Part shown: in pieces, positions 33,478 through 43,206 of the stretch
Numbering within the stretch: the stretch's first letter is position 1
How the letters are laid out: each line of letters starts with the position of its first letter
Source: Betaproteobacteria bacterium Ga0077527
GTDB lineage: Bacteria; Pseudomonadota; Gammaproteobacteria; Burkholderiales; SG8-41
Direction of reading: 5' to 3'
Assembly: GCA_001464815.1 (NCBI GenBank)
Contig: LNDW01000011.1
Coordinates: forward strand, 59,538-123,537
DNA length: 64,000 bases
The notes under the pieces: model-generated
Database searches by the model: none
Seen by the model: the letters and a program-made list of their open reading frames with translations, nothing else
What the model was told of the DNA's origin: nothing
Translations under genes and position numbers: made by a program

Positions 33478-34257
33478 TCAACGGCCCCGCAGGTGGGCGG
33501 TGGCCTCTTCTTCTGCGCGCTGCTTGATTTCGTAGGCCATCGGATCCTTCATTTCCTCGAGGATATGTCCGACCAGGCCGATGGCACGGGCCAGCACACC
33601 GATGCCGCGGACGATTTTCCACGGCAGTTGCAGCTCGCTGGCGATGGCGCCGATGGCGCCGGTGGCATTGACCGGCAGTGATTTGCCGTACACCCGTTCG
33701 GCTTCGATGCCGACCTTTTGCATCAGCTTCACGTACTGGCCGTCATAACCCTGTTCAGCGGCAATCTGGAACAGCCGCGGCGCACGCGGATCAACGGGCT
33801 TGTGCAAGGTGTGGCCGATGCCGGGCACGATCTGCTTGCGGGCACGGAAGCGTTCAACGATTTCAGCGGCGAGTTTGTCGAGGTCGGCATCGGCCTTCGG
33901 GTCGGGCAGGGCTTCCTGCAGCATGCGTGCCGCGGTTTCCATGCTGCCGACAAACACGCTGCCCAGGCCGCAGAGTCCGGCGGCCACCGCGGCCTGCATC
34001 GCTTCCGGCGCCCCGGTGTAGGTGAGGCGCGCAGCGAGCGAGCTGGGCGTCAGGCCGTGCTCGACCAGCGTCACCGCGATGGCGTTGAACATCACCGATT
34101 CGCGCGGCGTTGGCAGGCGGTCGGTGATTTCGAGAAAGGCCATGTCGCCCAGCGACAGCTTGCCGAGGATGTCGGTGCACAGGTCGTGGCCCTTGACGGT
34201 GATGCGGTCAACGGCACTCCAGGCGATGTCGGTGCGGATTTGTTTGCGTTTGGGCAT
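33478..34257 (-). CDS. Citryl-CoA lyase / citrate synthase-like protein
   Basis: A 259-residue citrate-synthase-fold protein, shorter than true citrate synthase and matching the stand-alone citryl-CoA lyase domain. The active-site segment IVPGIGHTLHKPVDPRAPRLFQIA carries the catalytic His and the DPRA motif; NATGAIGAIASELQLPW and GLVGHILEEMKDPMAYE end the fold. It would cleave a citryl-CoA-type thioester to acetyl-CoA and a 2-oxo acid, or run in reverse. Divergent from an MmgE/PrpD gene, which is compatible with methylcitrate- or citramalate-like chemistry (inference). Confidence 0.85.
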   Translation of the reverse strand: MPKRKQIRTDIAWSAVDRITVKGHDLCTDILGKLSLGDMAFLEITDRLPTPRESVMFNAIAVTLVEHGLTPSSLAARLTYTGAPEAMQAAVAAGLCGLGSVFVGSMETAARMLQEALPDPKADADLDKLAAEIVERFRARKQIVPGIGHTLHKPVDPRAPRLFQIAAEQGYDGQYVKLMQKVGIEAERVYGKSLPVNATGAIGAIASELQLPWKIVRGIGVLARAIGLVGHILEEMKDPMAYEIKQRAEEEATAHLRGR

Positions 34258-34405
34258 GGCGGTTTCCGTTCGGGTTTATGGCCGGGAGATTTGACGCAGA
34301 TCAAGAGCTTTCCTGTTTGCGCCGCAGCCGGGGGTTGTCGGGGAATGGTCGGGACCGATTCATTCTAAAATGGCGTTCCTTTCCGCGCACTACCCTGAGT
34401 CCATC

Positions 34406-35803
34406 ATGCAAATGCCCGCCCGTAAAACCTCCCCCCAGCCCGCCACCGGTCCCACGCAGCAGTTGAGCGAATTCCTGTCCGCGATCCGATATGAAGACAT
34501 TCCGGCGCCGGTGGTGGCGCGCACCGAGGAGCTGTTTCTCGACTGGTTTGCCTCTGCGCTGGCCGGCAAGGGCGCACGGCCGGTTGAAACGATCAACACC
34601 TTCGCCCAGCTGATGGGGCCGCAGCAGGGTGATGCCGAAAACCTGCTCACGCGCAAACGCACCTCGCCGTTGTTTGCGGCGCTGGTCAATGGCGCGGCCT
34701 CGCATTTTGTCGAGCAGGATGATCTGCACAACAGTTCGGTGCTGCATCCGGGCACGGTGGTGTTTCCGGCGGTGCTCGCCGCGGCGCAGTCTGTCGGCGC
34801 ATCGGGCAAAGAACTGATTGCCGCTTCGGTGGCTGGTTATGAATGCGGTGTGCGCGTCGGTGAATTCCTCGGCCGCTCGCATTACAAGGTGTTCCACACC
34901 ACCGGCACCGCGGGCAAACTCGCTGCCGCAGCGGGTGTCGCGCACGTTCTCAAGCTGGATGCGGTGAAAATGCAGCATTGCCTGGGTTCGGCCGGCACCA
35001 TGGCCGCGGGCCTGTGGGAATTTCTGCGAGATGCCGCCGACTCCAAGCAACTGCACACCGCCAAGGCCGCGGCCGATGGCCTGATGGCGGCTTACATCGC
35101 GCGCGACGGCTTCACCGGCGCCCATGCCATTTTCGAGGGCAAGCAGGGGATGGCTGCGGGCATGTCCAGTGACGCCGATGCGCGCTGGCTCACCGATGGC
35201 CTCGGCAGCCGCTGGGCCACTGCGGAAACTTCATTCAAGTTCCACGCCTCCTGCCGCCACACTCATCCCGCCGCGGACACGCTGCTGGCTTTGATGCAGC
35301 AGCACAAGCTGAAGGCCGACGACATTGTCAAAGTGACTGCGCATGTACATCAGGGTGCAATCGACGTGCTCGGCCCAGTGACGGATCCGCAGACCATCCA
35401 TCAATCCAAGTTTTCGATGGGCTTCGTGCTGGCGCTGATTGCCACGCTGGGCCGCGCATCACTGGCTGACTTCACAGAAAAATCATTAAAAAACAATGAT
35501 TTACGAAAATTCCATGACCGCGTGACAATGGTTCTCGACCCCGAGGTCGATGGCGCCTATCCGAAACGCTGGCTGGGCCGGGTGTCTGTTGAAACCACGG
35601 ATGGCCGCAGGATCGAATGTCGCGTCGATACGCCGAAAGGTGATCCCGGCAACACGCTGTCGCGAGCCGAGCTGGAAGACAAGGCGCAGCGCCTGGTCAG
35701 CCACTCAGGTGCGGCGAGTGCCGAGGAAATGAAGTCGGTGATCGCGCGCATCTGGCGTCTGCGCGACGAGGCGGGTGTGCGCGATTTCGTCGCGCCGCTT
35801 TGA
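34406..35803 (+). CDS. MmgE/PrpD family protein
   Basis: MmgE/PrpD-fold protein (2-methylcitrate dehydratase superfamily), about 465 residues from ATG 34406; ATGs at 34370 and 34412 are possible, but 34370 coincides with a TAAAAT -10-like box and is less likely. Landmarks: FLDWFASALAGKG, LFAALVNGAASHFVEQDDLHNSSVLHPGTVVFPAVLA, ECGVRVGEFLG, HTTGTAGKLAAAAG, KFHASCRHTHPAADTLLAL. Family members dehydrate or isomerise hydroxy-tricarboxylic acids. A perfect AT-rich hairpin (35480-35503) is embedded in the codons for EKSLKNNDLRK. The next gene starts 8 nt downstream but is functionally unrelated. Confidence 0.88.
   Translation: MQMPARKTSPQPATGPTQQLSEFLSAIRYEDIPAPVVARTEELFLDWFASALAGKGARPVETINTFAQLMGPQQGDAENLLTRKRTSPLFAALVNGAASHFVEQDDLHNSSVLHPGTVVFPAVLAAAQSVGASGKELIAASVAGYECGVRVGEFLGRSHYKVFHTTGTAGKLAAAAGVAHVLKLDAVKMQHCLGSAGTMAAGLWEFLRDAADSKQLHTAKAAADGLMAAYIARDGFTGAHAIFEGKQGMAAGMSSDADARWLTDGLGSRWATAETSFKFHASCRHTHPAADTLLALMQQHKLKADDIVKVTAHVHQGAIDVLGPVTDPQTIHQSKFSMGFVLALIATLGRASLADFTEKSLKNNDLRKFHDRVTMVLDPEVDGAYPKRWLGRVSVETTDGRRIECRVDTPKGDPGNTLSRAELEDKAQRLVSHSGAASAEEMKSVIARIWRLRDEAGVRDFVAPL
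35480..35503 (-). repeat. AT-rich dispersed motif, copy F (perfect hairpin inside a CDS)
   Basis: Inverted repeat AAATCATT / AATGATTT with a 7-nt loop; the minus strand reads TAAATCATTGTTTTTTAAT, the same family core. Lies in frame inside the MmgE/PrpD gene, where it encodes an SLKNND segment unlike the surrounding GC-rich codons. Confidence 0.6.
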
Positions 35804-35810
35804 GCCGATC

Positions 35811-37019
35811 TTGCCCGCACCCGCCACAAAGCTGCGTCGCGCCGCACTGATTGCGGCGGCGATCGGCCTGATCGTCGTGACGCTGCTGCTGGTGTTGCGG
35901 CCCAAGCCCCTGCCGGTGGACCTGCTCCATGTGCAGGCCTCCGATGTGCAGACCAGCGTGGTTGCGAGCGGGCGTGTGCTGCCGCCGGCCAAGGTCGAGG
36001 TCGGTGCGACGATCACCGGCCGCGTGGCAAGCGTGCGGGTGCGCGAAGGTGCGCGGGTGAAGGCTGGCGAGGTATTGGTCGAACTCGAACGCAGCGAACT
36101 TGCCGCTACCGCCGCACAGGCCCGAGCCGCCGTGGCGCGGGCACGCGCGCGTGTGGCTTCGGTGCGCACATTGGCTCTGCCCACCGCGCAGGCGGCACTG
36201 CGGCAGGCAGAGGCCAACCTGCGCCTCGCCGAACAGGACGAACGCCGCAACCGCGAACTGCTGGCCAAGGGTTTTATCAGCCCGGCACGTCTCGACGAGT
36301 CCGTGCGCCAGCTTGAGGTCACGCGCAGCGCGCTGGCCGGTGCGCGCGCCCAGGCCGGCGCGCAGGCTGCCGACGGCGCCGAGGCGCAGCAGGCGCAAAG
36401 CCAGCTCAGCGAAGCAGAGGCACTACTCGCCACCGCCGAGGCCCGGCTTGCCCAGACGCAGATTCGCGCACCGGGTGATGGCGTGGTGCTGGAACGCCTG
36501 ATCGAACCCGGCGACATCACCCAGCCGGGCCGGCGCATGATCAGCCTCTCGCTTGACGGACCTGTGCGGCTGGTGGTGCAGGTGGATGAAAAGAACCTGC
36601 CATTGATACGCCAGGGCGCGGTGGCGGTGGCGGTTGCAGATGCTTTTCCCGGTGAGCGTTTCGAAGCGGCGGTGAACTACATTTCCGCGGGGGTTGATCC
36701 GGCGCGCGGCTCGGTCGAGTTGCGCCTCGATGTGGCGAAGCCACCGCAGATGCTGCGCGCGGACATGACGGTGTCGATAGACCTGCCGGGACCGCTGCTG
36801 AAGCAGGCGCTGCTGCTGCCCGCAGACGCGGTGCGCCAGTTGCAGACCGATTCACCGTGGGTACTGGTCGAGCGCGATGGCAAAGCGGCGCGGGTTGCGG
36901 TCAGGCCCGGCCTGCAGACCCAGGGACGTGTTGCCATCGCCGAGGGCCTCAAGGCCGGCGACCGGGTTGTGCTCACCCGCGAGGTCGAAGACGGCGCGCC
37001 CATTCGCGCGCGGCGATGA
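35811..37019 (+). CDS. HlyD/MacA-type periplasmic adaptor protein (efflux membrane fusion protein)
   Basis: Membrane fusion protein of 402 residues from TTG 35811 (GTG 35775 would overlap the previous gene by 29 nt). One N-terminal transmembrane helix (about 12-30), lipoyl half-motifs GRVLPPAKVEVGATITGRVASVRVREGARVKAGEVLVELE, a long Ala/Arg/Gln-rich coiled-coil hairpin (about 95-215), second lipoyl half IRAPGDGVVLERLIEPGDITQPG, then beta-barrel and membrane-proximal domains. It bridges the inner-membrane ABC transporter encoded next with an outer-membrane channel (not in the window). ATGA overlap with the permease gene shows coupling. Confidence 0.88.
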   Translation: MPAPATKLRRAALIAAAIGLIVVTLLLVLRPKPLPVDLLHVQASDVQTSVVASGRVLPPAKVEVGATITGRVASVRVREGARVKAGEVLVELERSELAATAAQARAAVARARARVASVRTLALPTAQAALRQAEANLRLAEQDERRNRELLAKGFISPARLDESVRQLEVTRSALAGARAQAGAQAADGAEAQQAQSQLSEAEALLATAEARLAQTQIRAPGDGVVLERLIEPGDITQPGRRMISLSLDGPVRLVVQVDEKNLPLIRQGAVAVAVADAFPGERFEAAVNYISAGVDPARGSVELRLDVAKPPQMLRADMTVSIDLPGPLLKQALLLPADAVRQLQTDSPWVLVERDGKAARVAVRPGLQTQGRVAIAEGLKAGDRVVLTREVEDGAPIRARR

Positions 37020-38239
37020 CCGCCGGATTCGAACTCACTGTCGCGTTGCGCTTCCTGCGCGAGGGGCGCATGCAGACCCTGCTGATCATCGGCGGCGCAG
37101 CGATCGGCGTCGCGGTGATCTTTTTCATCACCGCGGTGCTTACCGGTGTTCAGGGCGACCTGATCCGGCGCGTCACCGGTGCCCAGCCGCACGTGGTGAT
37201 CAAGCCGCCGGAAGAGGTGGCCTGGCCGCTGGCCGCGGGCAGTGCTGATGTGCCGCGCCTTGCCTCGGTGCAGGCACGGCCGCAGCGTCTGACCACGATC
37301 GACGGCTGGCCGGCGCTGGCGCGCGCCACCGAAACGATTGAAGGCGTCACCGCGGTGGCGCCGGTGGCCTCCGGCTCCGCGCTGGGCCTCAAGGGCGATG
37401 CCTCGCGTTCAGTGGTGCTGATCGGCACCGACCTTGAGCGCTACCTGCGCGTGGTCCGTCTCGATGACAAACTCAAGGCCGGCTTGCTCCAGCTTGATCC
37501 CGGCGACGCGCTGGTCGGCATCGAACTGGCGAAGGACCTCGGCGCCGGCGTCGGCGACCGTTTCCGCGTGCAGTCGGCCCAGGGTAGTGCGGAGGTGTTC
37601 CGCATCCGCGCGCTGCTCGACCTCGGTTCGCGCGAGCTGAACCGGCGTTATGTCTACACCGACCTGCGCGCGGCGCAGAGCCTGCTCGGCATACCCGGAC
37701 GCATTACCAACCTTGATGTGGCGGTGGCCGACATCATGCAGGCTGATCGCGTTGCGTCGCGGTTGCGCGCGCAGTCGGGGCAGCTGATCGAAACCTGGAT
37801 CCAGACCAACAGCCAGGTGTTCGCGGCGATCAACAACCAGAACATCATGACCCTGCTGATTCGCGTGTTCATCACCATCGTGGTCGCGCTCGGCATCTCC
37901 AGCGTGCTGGTGGTGTCGGTGGTGCAGAAGCGCAGGGAGATCGGCATCCTTCGCGCGGTCGGCGCGACGCGGCGGCAGATGCTCGGCGTGTTCCTGCTGC
38001 AAGGCGTGATGGTCGGCGTCGCCGGTGCGCTGACCGGTTCCGCGCTGGGCCTGATGCTGGTGTCGCTGTTCAGCCGCATCCTGCGCAATGCCGAGGGGCA
38101 GGCGCTGTTCTCGCTGACCTACGACTTCAGGCTGATCGGTTTTGTCGTCGCCGGCGCGGCGGTGCTGGGTCTGATCGCGGCGGTGCTGCCGGCGCGCAAC
38201 GCGGCGCGGCTCGATCCGGCGCAGGCGATCAGGGGCTGA
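37016..38239 (+). CDS. ABC transporter permease, MacB/FtsX-type
   Basis: MacB-type permease of 407 residues from ATG 37016, overlapping the adaptor stop by 4 nt. One N-terminal transmembrane helix ([21 protein letters not shown]), a large periplasmic domain (about 50-275) and three C-terminal helices with the FtsX motif [26 protein letters not shown]. Unlike full MacB, the ATPase is a separate gene (38244), as in LolCDE or YknXYZ systems. Likely a mechanotransmission exporter for a lipid, peptide or macrolide-like molecule; cargo unknown. Confidence 0.9.
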   Translation: MTAGFELTVALRFLREGRMQTLLIIGGAAIGVAVIFFITAVLTGVQGDLIRRVTGAQPHVVIKPPEEVAWPLAAGSADVPRLASVQARPQRLTTIDGWPALARATETIEGVTAVAPVASGSALGLKGDASRSVVLIGTDLERYLRVVRLDDKLKAGLLQLDPGDALVGIELAKDLGAGVGDRFRVQSAQGSAEVFRIRALLDLGSRELNRRYVYTDLRAAQSLLGIPGRITNLDVAVADIMQADRVASRLRAQSGQLIETWIQTNSQVFAAINNQNIMTLLIRVFITIVVALGISSVLVVSVVQKRREIGILRAVGATRRQMLGVFLLQGVMVGVAGALTGSALGLMLVSLFSRILRNAEGQALFSLTYDFRLIGFVVAGAAVLGLIAAVLPARNAARLDPAQAIRG

Positions 38240-38243
38240 AGCG

Positions 38244-38941
<698 letters not shown>

Positions 38942-38954
<13 letters not shown>

Positions 38955-39271
38955 GCCGGGGACTGCGGCCGCTCGCAGCCGCAGCGCCAGCAGGCGCTGA
39001 ATTGCGGTTCGCCGGTTTCGCCGCAGTGAGCGCAGAGCCATGCTCCGGTGTCCGCTGGGGGATTGCCATGGTGCAGTGCATGAAGCGCGGCCTCGGCAGC
39101 TTCAAACTCCCCGTCCTCAACCCATACCGAGCAGGCATCAAGAGGCAGTTCTCCAATGCCGCCCGCCAGCGCTTCGCCGCGCACGGTTGCTGCGATGCCG
39201 CACGACTCGAGATGGCCGCGGATCAGGTGGGCTTCGGTCAGATGCCTGGCCGGGTAGAGGCGCTTGAGCAT
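38942..39271 (-). CDS. DUF2007 protein with C-terminal zinc ribbon
   Basis: A 109-residue protein. Residues 1-68 match DUF2007 ([43 protein letters not shown]... [15 protein letters not shown]), a small ferredoxin-like domain annotated as a putative signal-transducing protein. Residues about 78-100 carry four cysteines in a zinc-ribbon-like arrangement ([21 protein letters not shown]). The two-domain combination is common in proteobacteria, but its function is unknown. It is convergent with the ABC operon and overlaps its end. Confidence 0.82.
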
Positions 39272-39396
39272 GAGGCGAGACTAGGCGAAGTGGCGGTAAC
39301 CAGCAACCGTGCTGAACTCTCCATGCAGAGGGATAGGAGCCTCGAAAGCCTGCTGGTAACATCGGGCGCTTCGTTGACCCTGCAGGGAGTACAGCA

Positions 39397-40101
39397 ATGG
39401 CGGTTTTGCGCGTGTTGAGCGCGGGTGCGGCCCAGGCCGTATGCGAGGAGGTGATCTCGGGTTTCGTTCGCGATACCGGGCACCAGGTCGAGGCTGCTTA
39501 CGGCGCGGTGGGCGCGATGAAGGCGCGGCTCGCCGGCGGTGAAGCCTGCGACCTGATCATCCTGAGCGCGCAACTGATCCAGGACCTGGTCTCGGTCGGC
39601 ATGGTGGTGATTTCATCGGTCAGCGATATCGGCAAAGTCGGCACCGGGGTTGCGGTTCGTGCCGGCACGCCGCTGCCCGAAGTGGGCACGCGTGAAGCAC
39701 TGCGCGGCAACATTCTTGCCGCGAAAGTCATCGTCTGCCCGGATCCGGCGACGGCCACCGCCGGCAAGATCGTGATGAAGCTGATGGAGCGCCTTGGCGT
39801 CGCTTCGCAGGTCGAGGACCGCATGCAGTTTTTCCCCAACGGCAATGCGGCGATGCACTGGCTGGCGGCGAGCAACGGCCACTTCGAGCTGGGCATCACC
39901 CAGAACACCGAAATCCTGCCGGTACCCGGCGTCACCTTTGTTGGCCCCTTGCCCGATGAATTCCAGATGAAAACCGTGTACACCGCCGCCGTGACCACGC
40001 GCGCCGAGCAGCCGCAACTGGCCGGGGAGTTCCTGCGCCGGCTGACTGCGCCTGAATTCCGGCCGCGCCTGCTCGCCGCAGGCTACGAAATCGGCGCATG
40101 A
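39397..40101 (+). CDS. Substrate-binding domain protein (ModA-like) without signal peptide
   Basis: A 234-residue protein with the type II periplasmic-binding fold of molybdate/sulfate-type receptors: VLRVLSAGAAQAVCEEVISGF, FGAV-like AAYGAVGAMKARLAGGEACDLIILSA and VRAGTPLPEVGTREALR. The N-terminus begins directly with the first beta strand, so I see no signal peptide and the protein would be cytosolic unless the start is wrong. ATGA overlap with tctB places it first in the tripartite-transporter operon (39397-43095), where it could act as an intracellular ligand sensor or carrier. Such genes recur in Bug-rich genomes; function unproven. Confidence 0.8.
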   Translation: MAVLRVLSAGAAQAVCEEVISGFVRDTGHQVEAAYGAVGAMKARLAGGEACDLIILSAQLIQDLVSVGMVVISSVSDIGKVGTGVAVRAGTPLPEVGTREALRGNILAAKVIVCPDPATATAGKIVMKLMERLGVASQVEDRMQFFPNGNAAMHWLAASNGHFELGITQNTEILPVPGVTFVGPLPDEFQMKTVYTAAVTTRAEQPQLAGEFLRRLTAPEFRPRLLAAGYEIGA

Positions 40102-40580
40102 GCGGGGCTTCGGGGCGGCACCGGCTGGCCAACGGCGACCTGTGGTCGGGTGCGGCGCTTGCCGCGCTCGGCGGTTTTGTCATCAATGAGGCCCGGCAGT
40201 GGGAATACATGACCGTCGAAGGTCCGGGGCCGGGTTTCTTTCCATTGTGGTATGGCATCGCGATGGTGCTGTTGTCGCTGGTGCTGGTGGTCAGCGCGCT
40301 GCGCCGGTCGCGGCCCGCGGCAGGACACACTGGCACCGACTGGCCCGGCATCGGCCGTGCGTTGCTGTGCTGGGCCGCGTTCACGCTCTCGGTGCTGCTG
40401 CTGAAATGGCTGGGCCTGATACTGTCGCTGGCGCTGCTGACACTGTTCATCGCGAAGGTGATGTACGGCAAACCACTGAAGGTGGCGCTGGCGACTGCAG
40501 TGGGCAACGTCGCCGGCTTCTATCTGGTGTTCCACCTCGCACTCGGCGTCGAACTGCCGGTCGGCCTGCTCGGTTTCTGA
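40098..40580 (+). CDS. tctB: Tripartite tricarboxylate transporter small membrane protein TctB
   Basis: Small integral membrane subunit, 160 residues with four predicted helices. The family pattern is clear: GDLWSGAALAALGGFVINEARQWEYMTVEGPGPGFFPLWYGIAMVLLSLVLVV, a soluble loop, then two further helices ending FHLALGVELPVGLLGF. With TctA and the TctC receptor it forms a cation-driven secondary transporter for tricarboxylates or related acids. Overlaps the preceding gene by 4 nt and is followed by tctA after one nucleotide. Confidence 0.92.
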   Translation: MSGASGRHRLANGDLWSGAALAALGGFVINEARQWEYMTVEGPGPGFFPLWYGIAMVLLSLVLVVSALRRSRPAAGHTGTDWPGIGRALLCWAAFTLSVLLLKWLGLILSLALLTLFIAKVMYGKPLKVALATAVGNVAGFYLVFHLALGVELPVGLLGF

Positions 40581-40581
40581 C

Positions 40582-42093
40582 ATGGATATCCTGCTGAGCC
40601 TTGGCCAGGGTTTCCTGGTGGCGCTGGAGCCGATCAACCTGTTCTGGTGCTTCGTCGGTGTGTTCCTCGGTACGGCAGTCGGCGTGATGCCCGGCCTCGG
40701 GCCCGCGGCGACCATCGCAATGCTGCTGCCGCTGACCTTCCAGATGCCGCCGACCAGCGCGCTGATCATGCTTGCCGGCATCTACTACGGCGCCAAGTAC
40801 GGCGGTTCGACCACCGCGATCCTGCTCAACGTGCCGGGCGAGTCGGCCTCGGTGGTGACCTGCCTCGACGGCTACCAGATGGCGCGCAAGGGCAGGGCGG
40901 GGGCGGCGCTGGGCATTGCCGCGATCTCGTCCTTCGTCGCCGGCACCGTTGGCGTCATCGGCCTGATGCTGCTGGCGCCGCCGCTGGCGAAAATGGCGCT
41001 GTCTTTCAGCTCGCCCGAATACTTCGCGCTGATGGTGCTGGGCCTGGCGATGGTGGTGCTGCTTGCCGGCGAATCCATGGTCAAGGCGCTGCTGGCGATG
41101 CTGGTAGGGCTGTGGATCGCGGGTATGGGCATCGACCTGTTCAGCGATGCATCACGTTTCACCTTCGGGCTGTCCGAGCTGCTGGATGGCGTGGATTTCG
41201 TGATTGTGGCCATCGGCGTGTTCGCGCTGGGCGAGGTGCTCGGCAACATGGAGCGTCGCGGCGAAGGCACGCTGCTGCCGGTGCCCAAGGGCCTGCGCAA
41301 CCTGCTGCCGACGATGGCCGAGCTGAAAGCCTGCCGTTTCGCCTTTCTCAACGGCTCGGTGATCGGCTTCCTGATCGGCGTGCTGCCCGGTGCCGGTTCG
41401 ACCATCGCCTCGTTCATCTCCTACGGCGTCGAGAAGGCGGTGTCGAAGCATCCGGAGAAATTCGGCACTGGTGTGCCCGAGGGTGTGGCCGCGCCGGAGG
41501 GCGCCAACAACTCCGAGACCGGCGGCGCACTGGTGCCGCTGCTGACGCTGGGCATTCCCGGCTCCGGCACCACCGCGATCCTGCTTGCTGCCTTCGTGCT
41601 GTGGGGGTTGCGCCCCGGTCCGCTGATGATCCAGGATAATCCGCAGCTGTTCTGGGGCCTGGTGGCGAGCATGTATGTCGGCAACGTGATGCTGCTGGTG
41701 CTCAACCTGCCGCTGATTCCGCTGTTCGCGCAGATCCTGAAGCTGCGCGAGTTCGTGCTCTATCCGATCATTTTCGGCATTTCCGTGGTCGGGGTGTACG
41801 CGGTGTCGAACAGCCTGTTCGACTGCGGGCTGCTCGCCGCCTTCGGCCTGCTCGGTTACCTTATGCAGCGGCTGAAGTTTCCGTCGGCGCCACTGATCCT
41901 GGGGCTGGTGCTGGGCGATGCGATGGAGCGCGCGCTGCGCCAGTCGCTGATGATGTCCCAGGGCGACCTGTCGATCCTGGTGTCGCGTCCGATCGCGGCG
42001 GGCATGTTGATCGTGGCCGCCGTGCTGCTGCTGATGCCGCTGTTCCGCCGCGCCAATGCATTGCGGGTCAAGGCGATTGAAGAAAACGGCTGA
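40582..42093 (+). CDS. tctA: Tripartite tricarboxylate transporter permease TctA
   Basis: Large membrane subunit, 503 residues with about 11-12 helices. Duplicated family motifs are visible: GVFLGTAVGVMPGLGPAATIAMLLPLTF with YYGAKYGGSTTAILLNVPGE in the first half, and IGVLPGAGSTIASFISYGVEKAVSK with GVAAPEGANNSETGGALVPLLTLGIPGSGTTAILL in the second. These form the substrate and Na+ path. The only tctA in the window; it could serve several of the orphan TctC receptors as well as its own at 42124. Confidence 0.95.
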   Translation: MDILLSLGQGFLVALEPINLFWCFVGVFLGTAVGVMPGLGPAATIAMLLPLTFQMPPTSALIMLAGIYYGAKYGGSTTAILLNVPGESASVVTCLDGYQMARKGRAGAALGIAAISSFVAGTVGVIGLMLLAPPLAKMALSFSSPEYFALMVLGLAMVVLLAGESMVKALLAMLVGLWIAGMGIDLFSDASRFTFGLSELLDGVDFVIVAIGVFALGEVLGNMERRGEGTLLPVPKGLRNLLPTMAELKACRFAFLNGSVIGFLIGVLPGAGSTIASFISYGVEKAVSKHPEKFGTGVPEGVAAPEGANNSETGGALVPLLTLGIPGSGTTAILLAAFVLWGLRPGPLMIQDNPQLFWGLVASMYVGNVMLLVLNLPLIPLFAQILKLREFVLYPIIFGISVVGVYAVSNSLFDCGLLAAFGLLGYLMQRLKFPSAPLILGLVLGDAMERALRQSLMMSQGDLSILVSRPIAAGMLIVAAVLLLMPLFRRANALRVKAIEENG

Positions 42094-42123
42094 TGTTCGT
42101 TTAATCCGAGGAGGAGAAAAACC

Positions 42124-43095
42124 ATGAAACTGCACTACACGATGCTGGCCGCGGCTTTTGCGGCGACACTGGCGGCGCCCGCGCTGGCCGAATTCAAGCC
42201 GAGCAAGCCGGTGGAGATGATCGTCCACACCGGCCCCGGAGGCGGCGCTGACGTACTGGCGCGATTCATCGCGCAGGTCATCGAAAAGGAAAACCTGGCG
42301 CCGGTGCGCTTCACGGTCAATAACCGCGACGGCGGCGGCGGCTTGCGCGCGATGGCCTACGTGGTCGAGAAAAAGGGCGACAACCACGCCATCGCCGTGT
42401 TCACCGGCAACTGGCTGACCAATCCGCTGACCCGGGCCGAGGCCAAGGTCACGGTGAAGGACATGACCCCGGTGGTGCGCCTGGTGCTGGAGCCGGCGGT
42501 GATCGCCGTGAAAAGCGACGCGCCGTTCAAGACGCTGAAGGATTTCATCGACGCCGCCAAGAAGCAGCCCGGCGCGCTGAAGCAGTCCGGCGGCTCGACC
42601 ACCAGCCGCGACAACGTGGTGCGCCAGTTGCTGATGCGCGAGACCGGTTCCAACTGGGCCTACATTTCCTTCCCCGGCGGCGGCGAGCGCATCGCCGCGC
42701 TGCTCGGCGGCCACGTCAACATGATGGTGATCGAGCCGCAGGAAGCCGGCGAGCACATCAAGGCCGGCAACATGCGCGTGATCGCGCAGGTCGCCGACAA
42801 GCGCCTGGCTGCATTCCCCAATGTGCCGACGATCAAGGAAGCGGGTTTCGACATCCCCAACGTGCCGCAGGTGCGTGGCGTGCTGATGCCGCCGGGCGTG
42901 GCGCCGGACGTGGTGGCTTACTACGAAGGCCTGTTCGCACGTTTGGTGAAAACGCCGACCTGGCGCAAGTATCTGGAAGAACAGCAGTTCGAAGACGGCT
43001 TCCAGCGCTCGGCCGATCTGGCCAGGTTCATGGACAGCTTCACCAGCCAGATGCGCGACATCCTCAACGAGGCCGGCGCCAAGGTGGTGCGCTGA
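42124..43095 (+). CDS. TctC/Bug family substrate-binding protein of the TctABC operon
   Basis: Periplasmic receptor of 323 residues, ATG 42124 after GAGGAGGAG. Signal peptide about 1-22 ends APALAE. It diverges from the other Bug proteins of the window: PSKPVEMIVHTGPGGGADVLARFIAQ, VNNRDGGGGLRAMAYV, and ITSFPGGGERIAALLGGHV-like pocket segments. Located 30 nt after tctA, so it is the cognate receptor. The operon continues, across a strong terminator, to an MmgE/PrpD enzyme that may process the imported acid. Confidence 0.92.
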   Translation: MKLHYTMLAAAFAATLAAPALAEFKPSKPVEMIVHTGPGGGADVLARFIAQVIEKENLAPVRFTVNNRDGGGGLRAMAYVVEKKGDNHAIAVFTGNWLTNPLTRAEAKVTVKDMTPVVRLVLEPAVIAVKSDAPFKTLKDFIDAAKKQPGALKQSGGSTTSRDNVVRQLLMRETGSNWAYISFPGGGERIAALLGGHVNMMVIEPQEAGEHIKAGNMRVIAQVADKRLAAFPNVPTIKEAGFDIPNVPQVRGVLMPPGVAPDVVAYYEGLFARLVKTPTWRKYLEEQQFEDGFQRSADLARFMDSFTSQMRDILNEAGAKVVR

Positions 43096-43140
43096 AATGA
43101 AGCAAGCCGCGCGCCGTCCCGGTGATGGCGCGCGATGGCC

Positions 43141-43174
43141 GGGGGCCGGTCAGGACCGGCCCCCGTTGTTTTTT
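43141..43174 (+). terminator. Rho-independent terminator after TctC
   Basis: Perfect 10-bp stem GGGGGCCGGT / ACCGGCCCCC with CAGG loop followed by GTTGTTTTTTG, ending the transporter operon. Confidence 0.9.
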
Positions 43175-43206
43175 GTGATGACGAACTCTGCACTGATGGA
43201 TCAACG

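Noticed and set aside
34258..34370. Translation start of MmgE/PrpD at ATG 34370
   Set aside because: The ATG overlaps a TAAAAT -10-like box and lacks a ribosome-binding site; a downstream ATG gives the usual family length.
41152..42756. About 530-codon antisense frame opposite tctA and tctC
   Set aside because: Shadow of GC-rich coding sequence; no recognisable domain.
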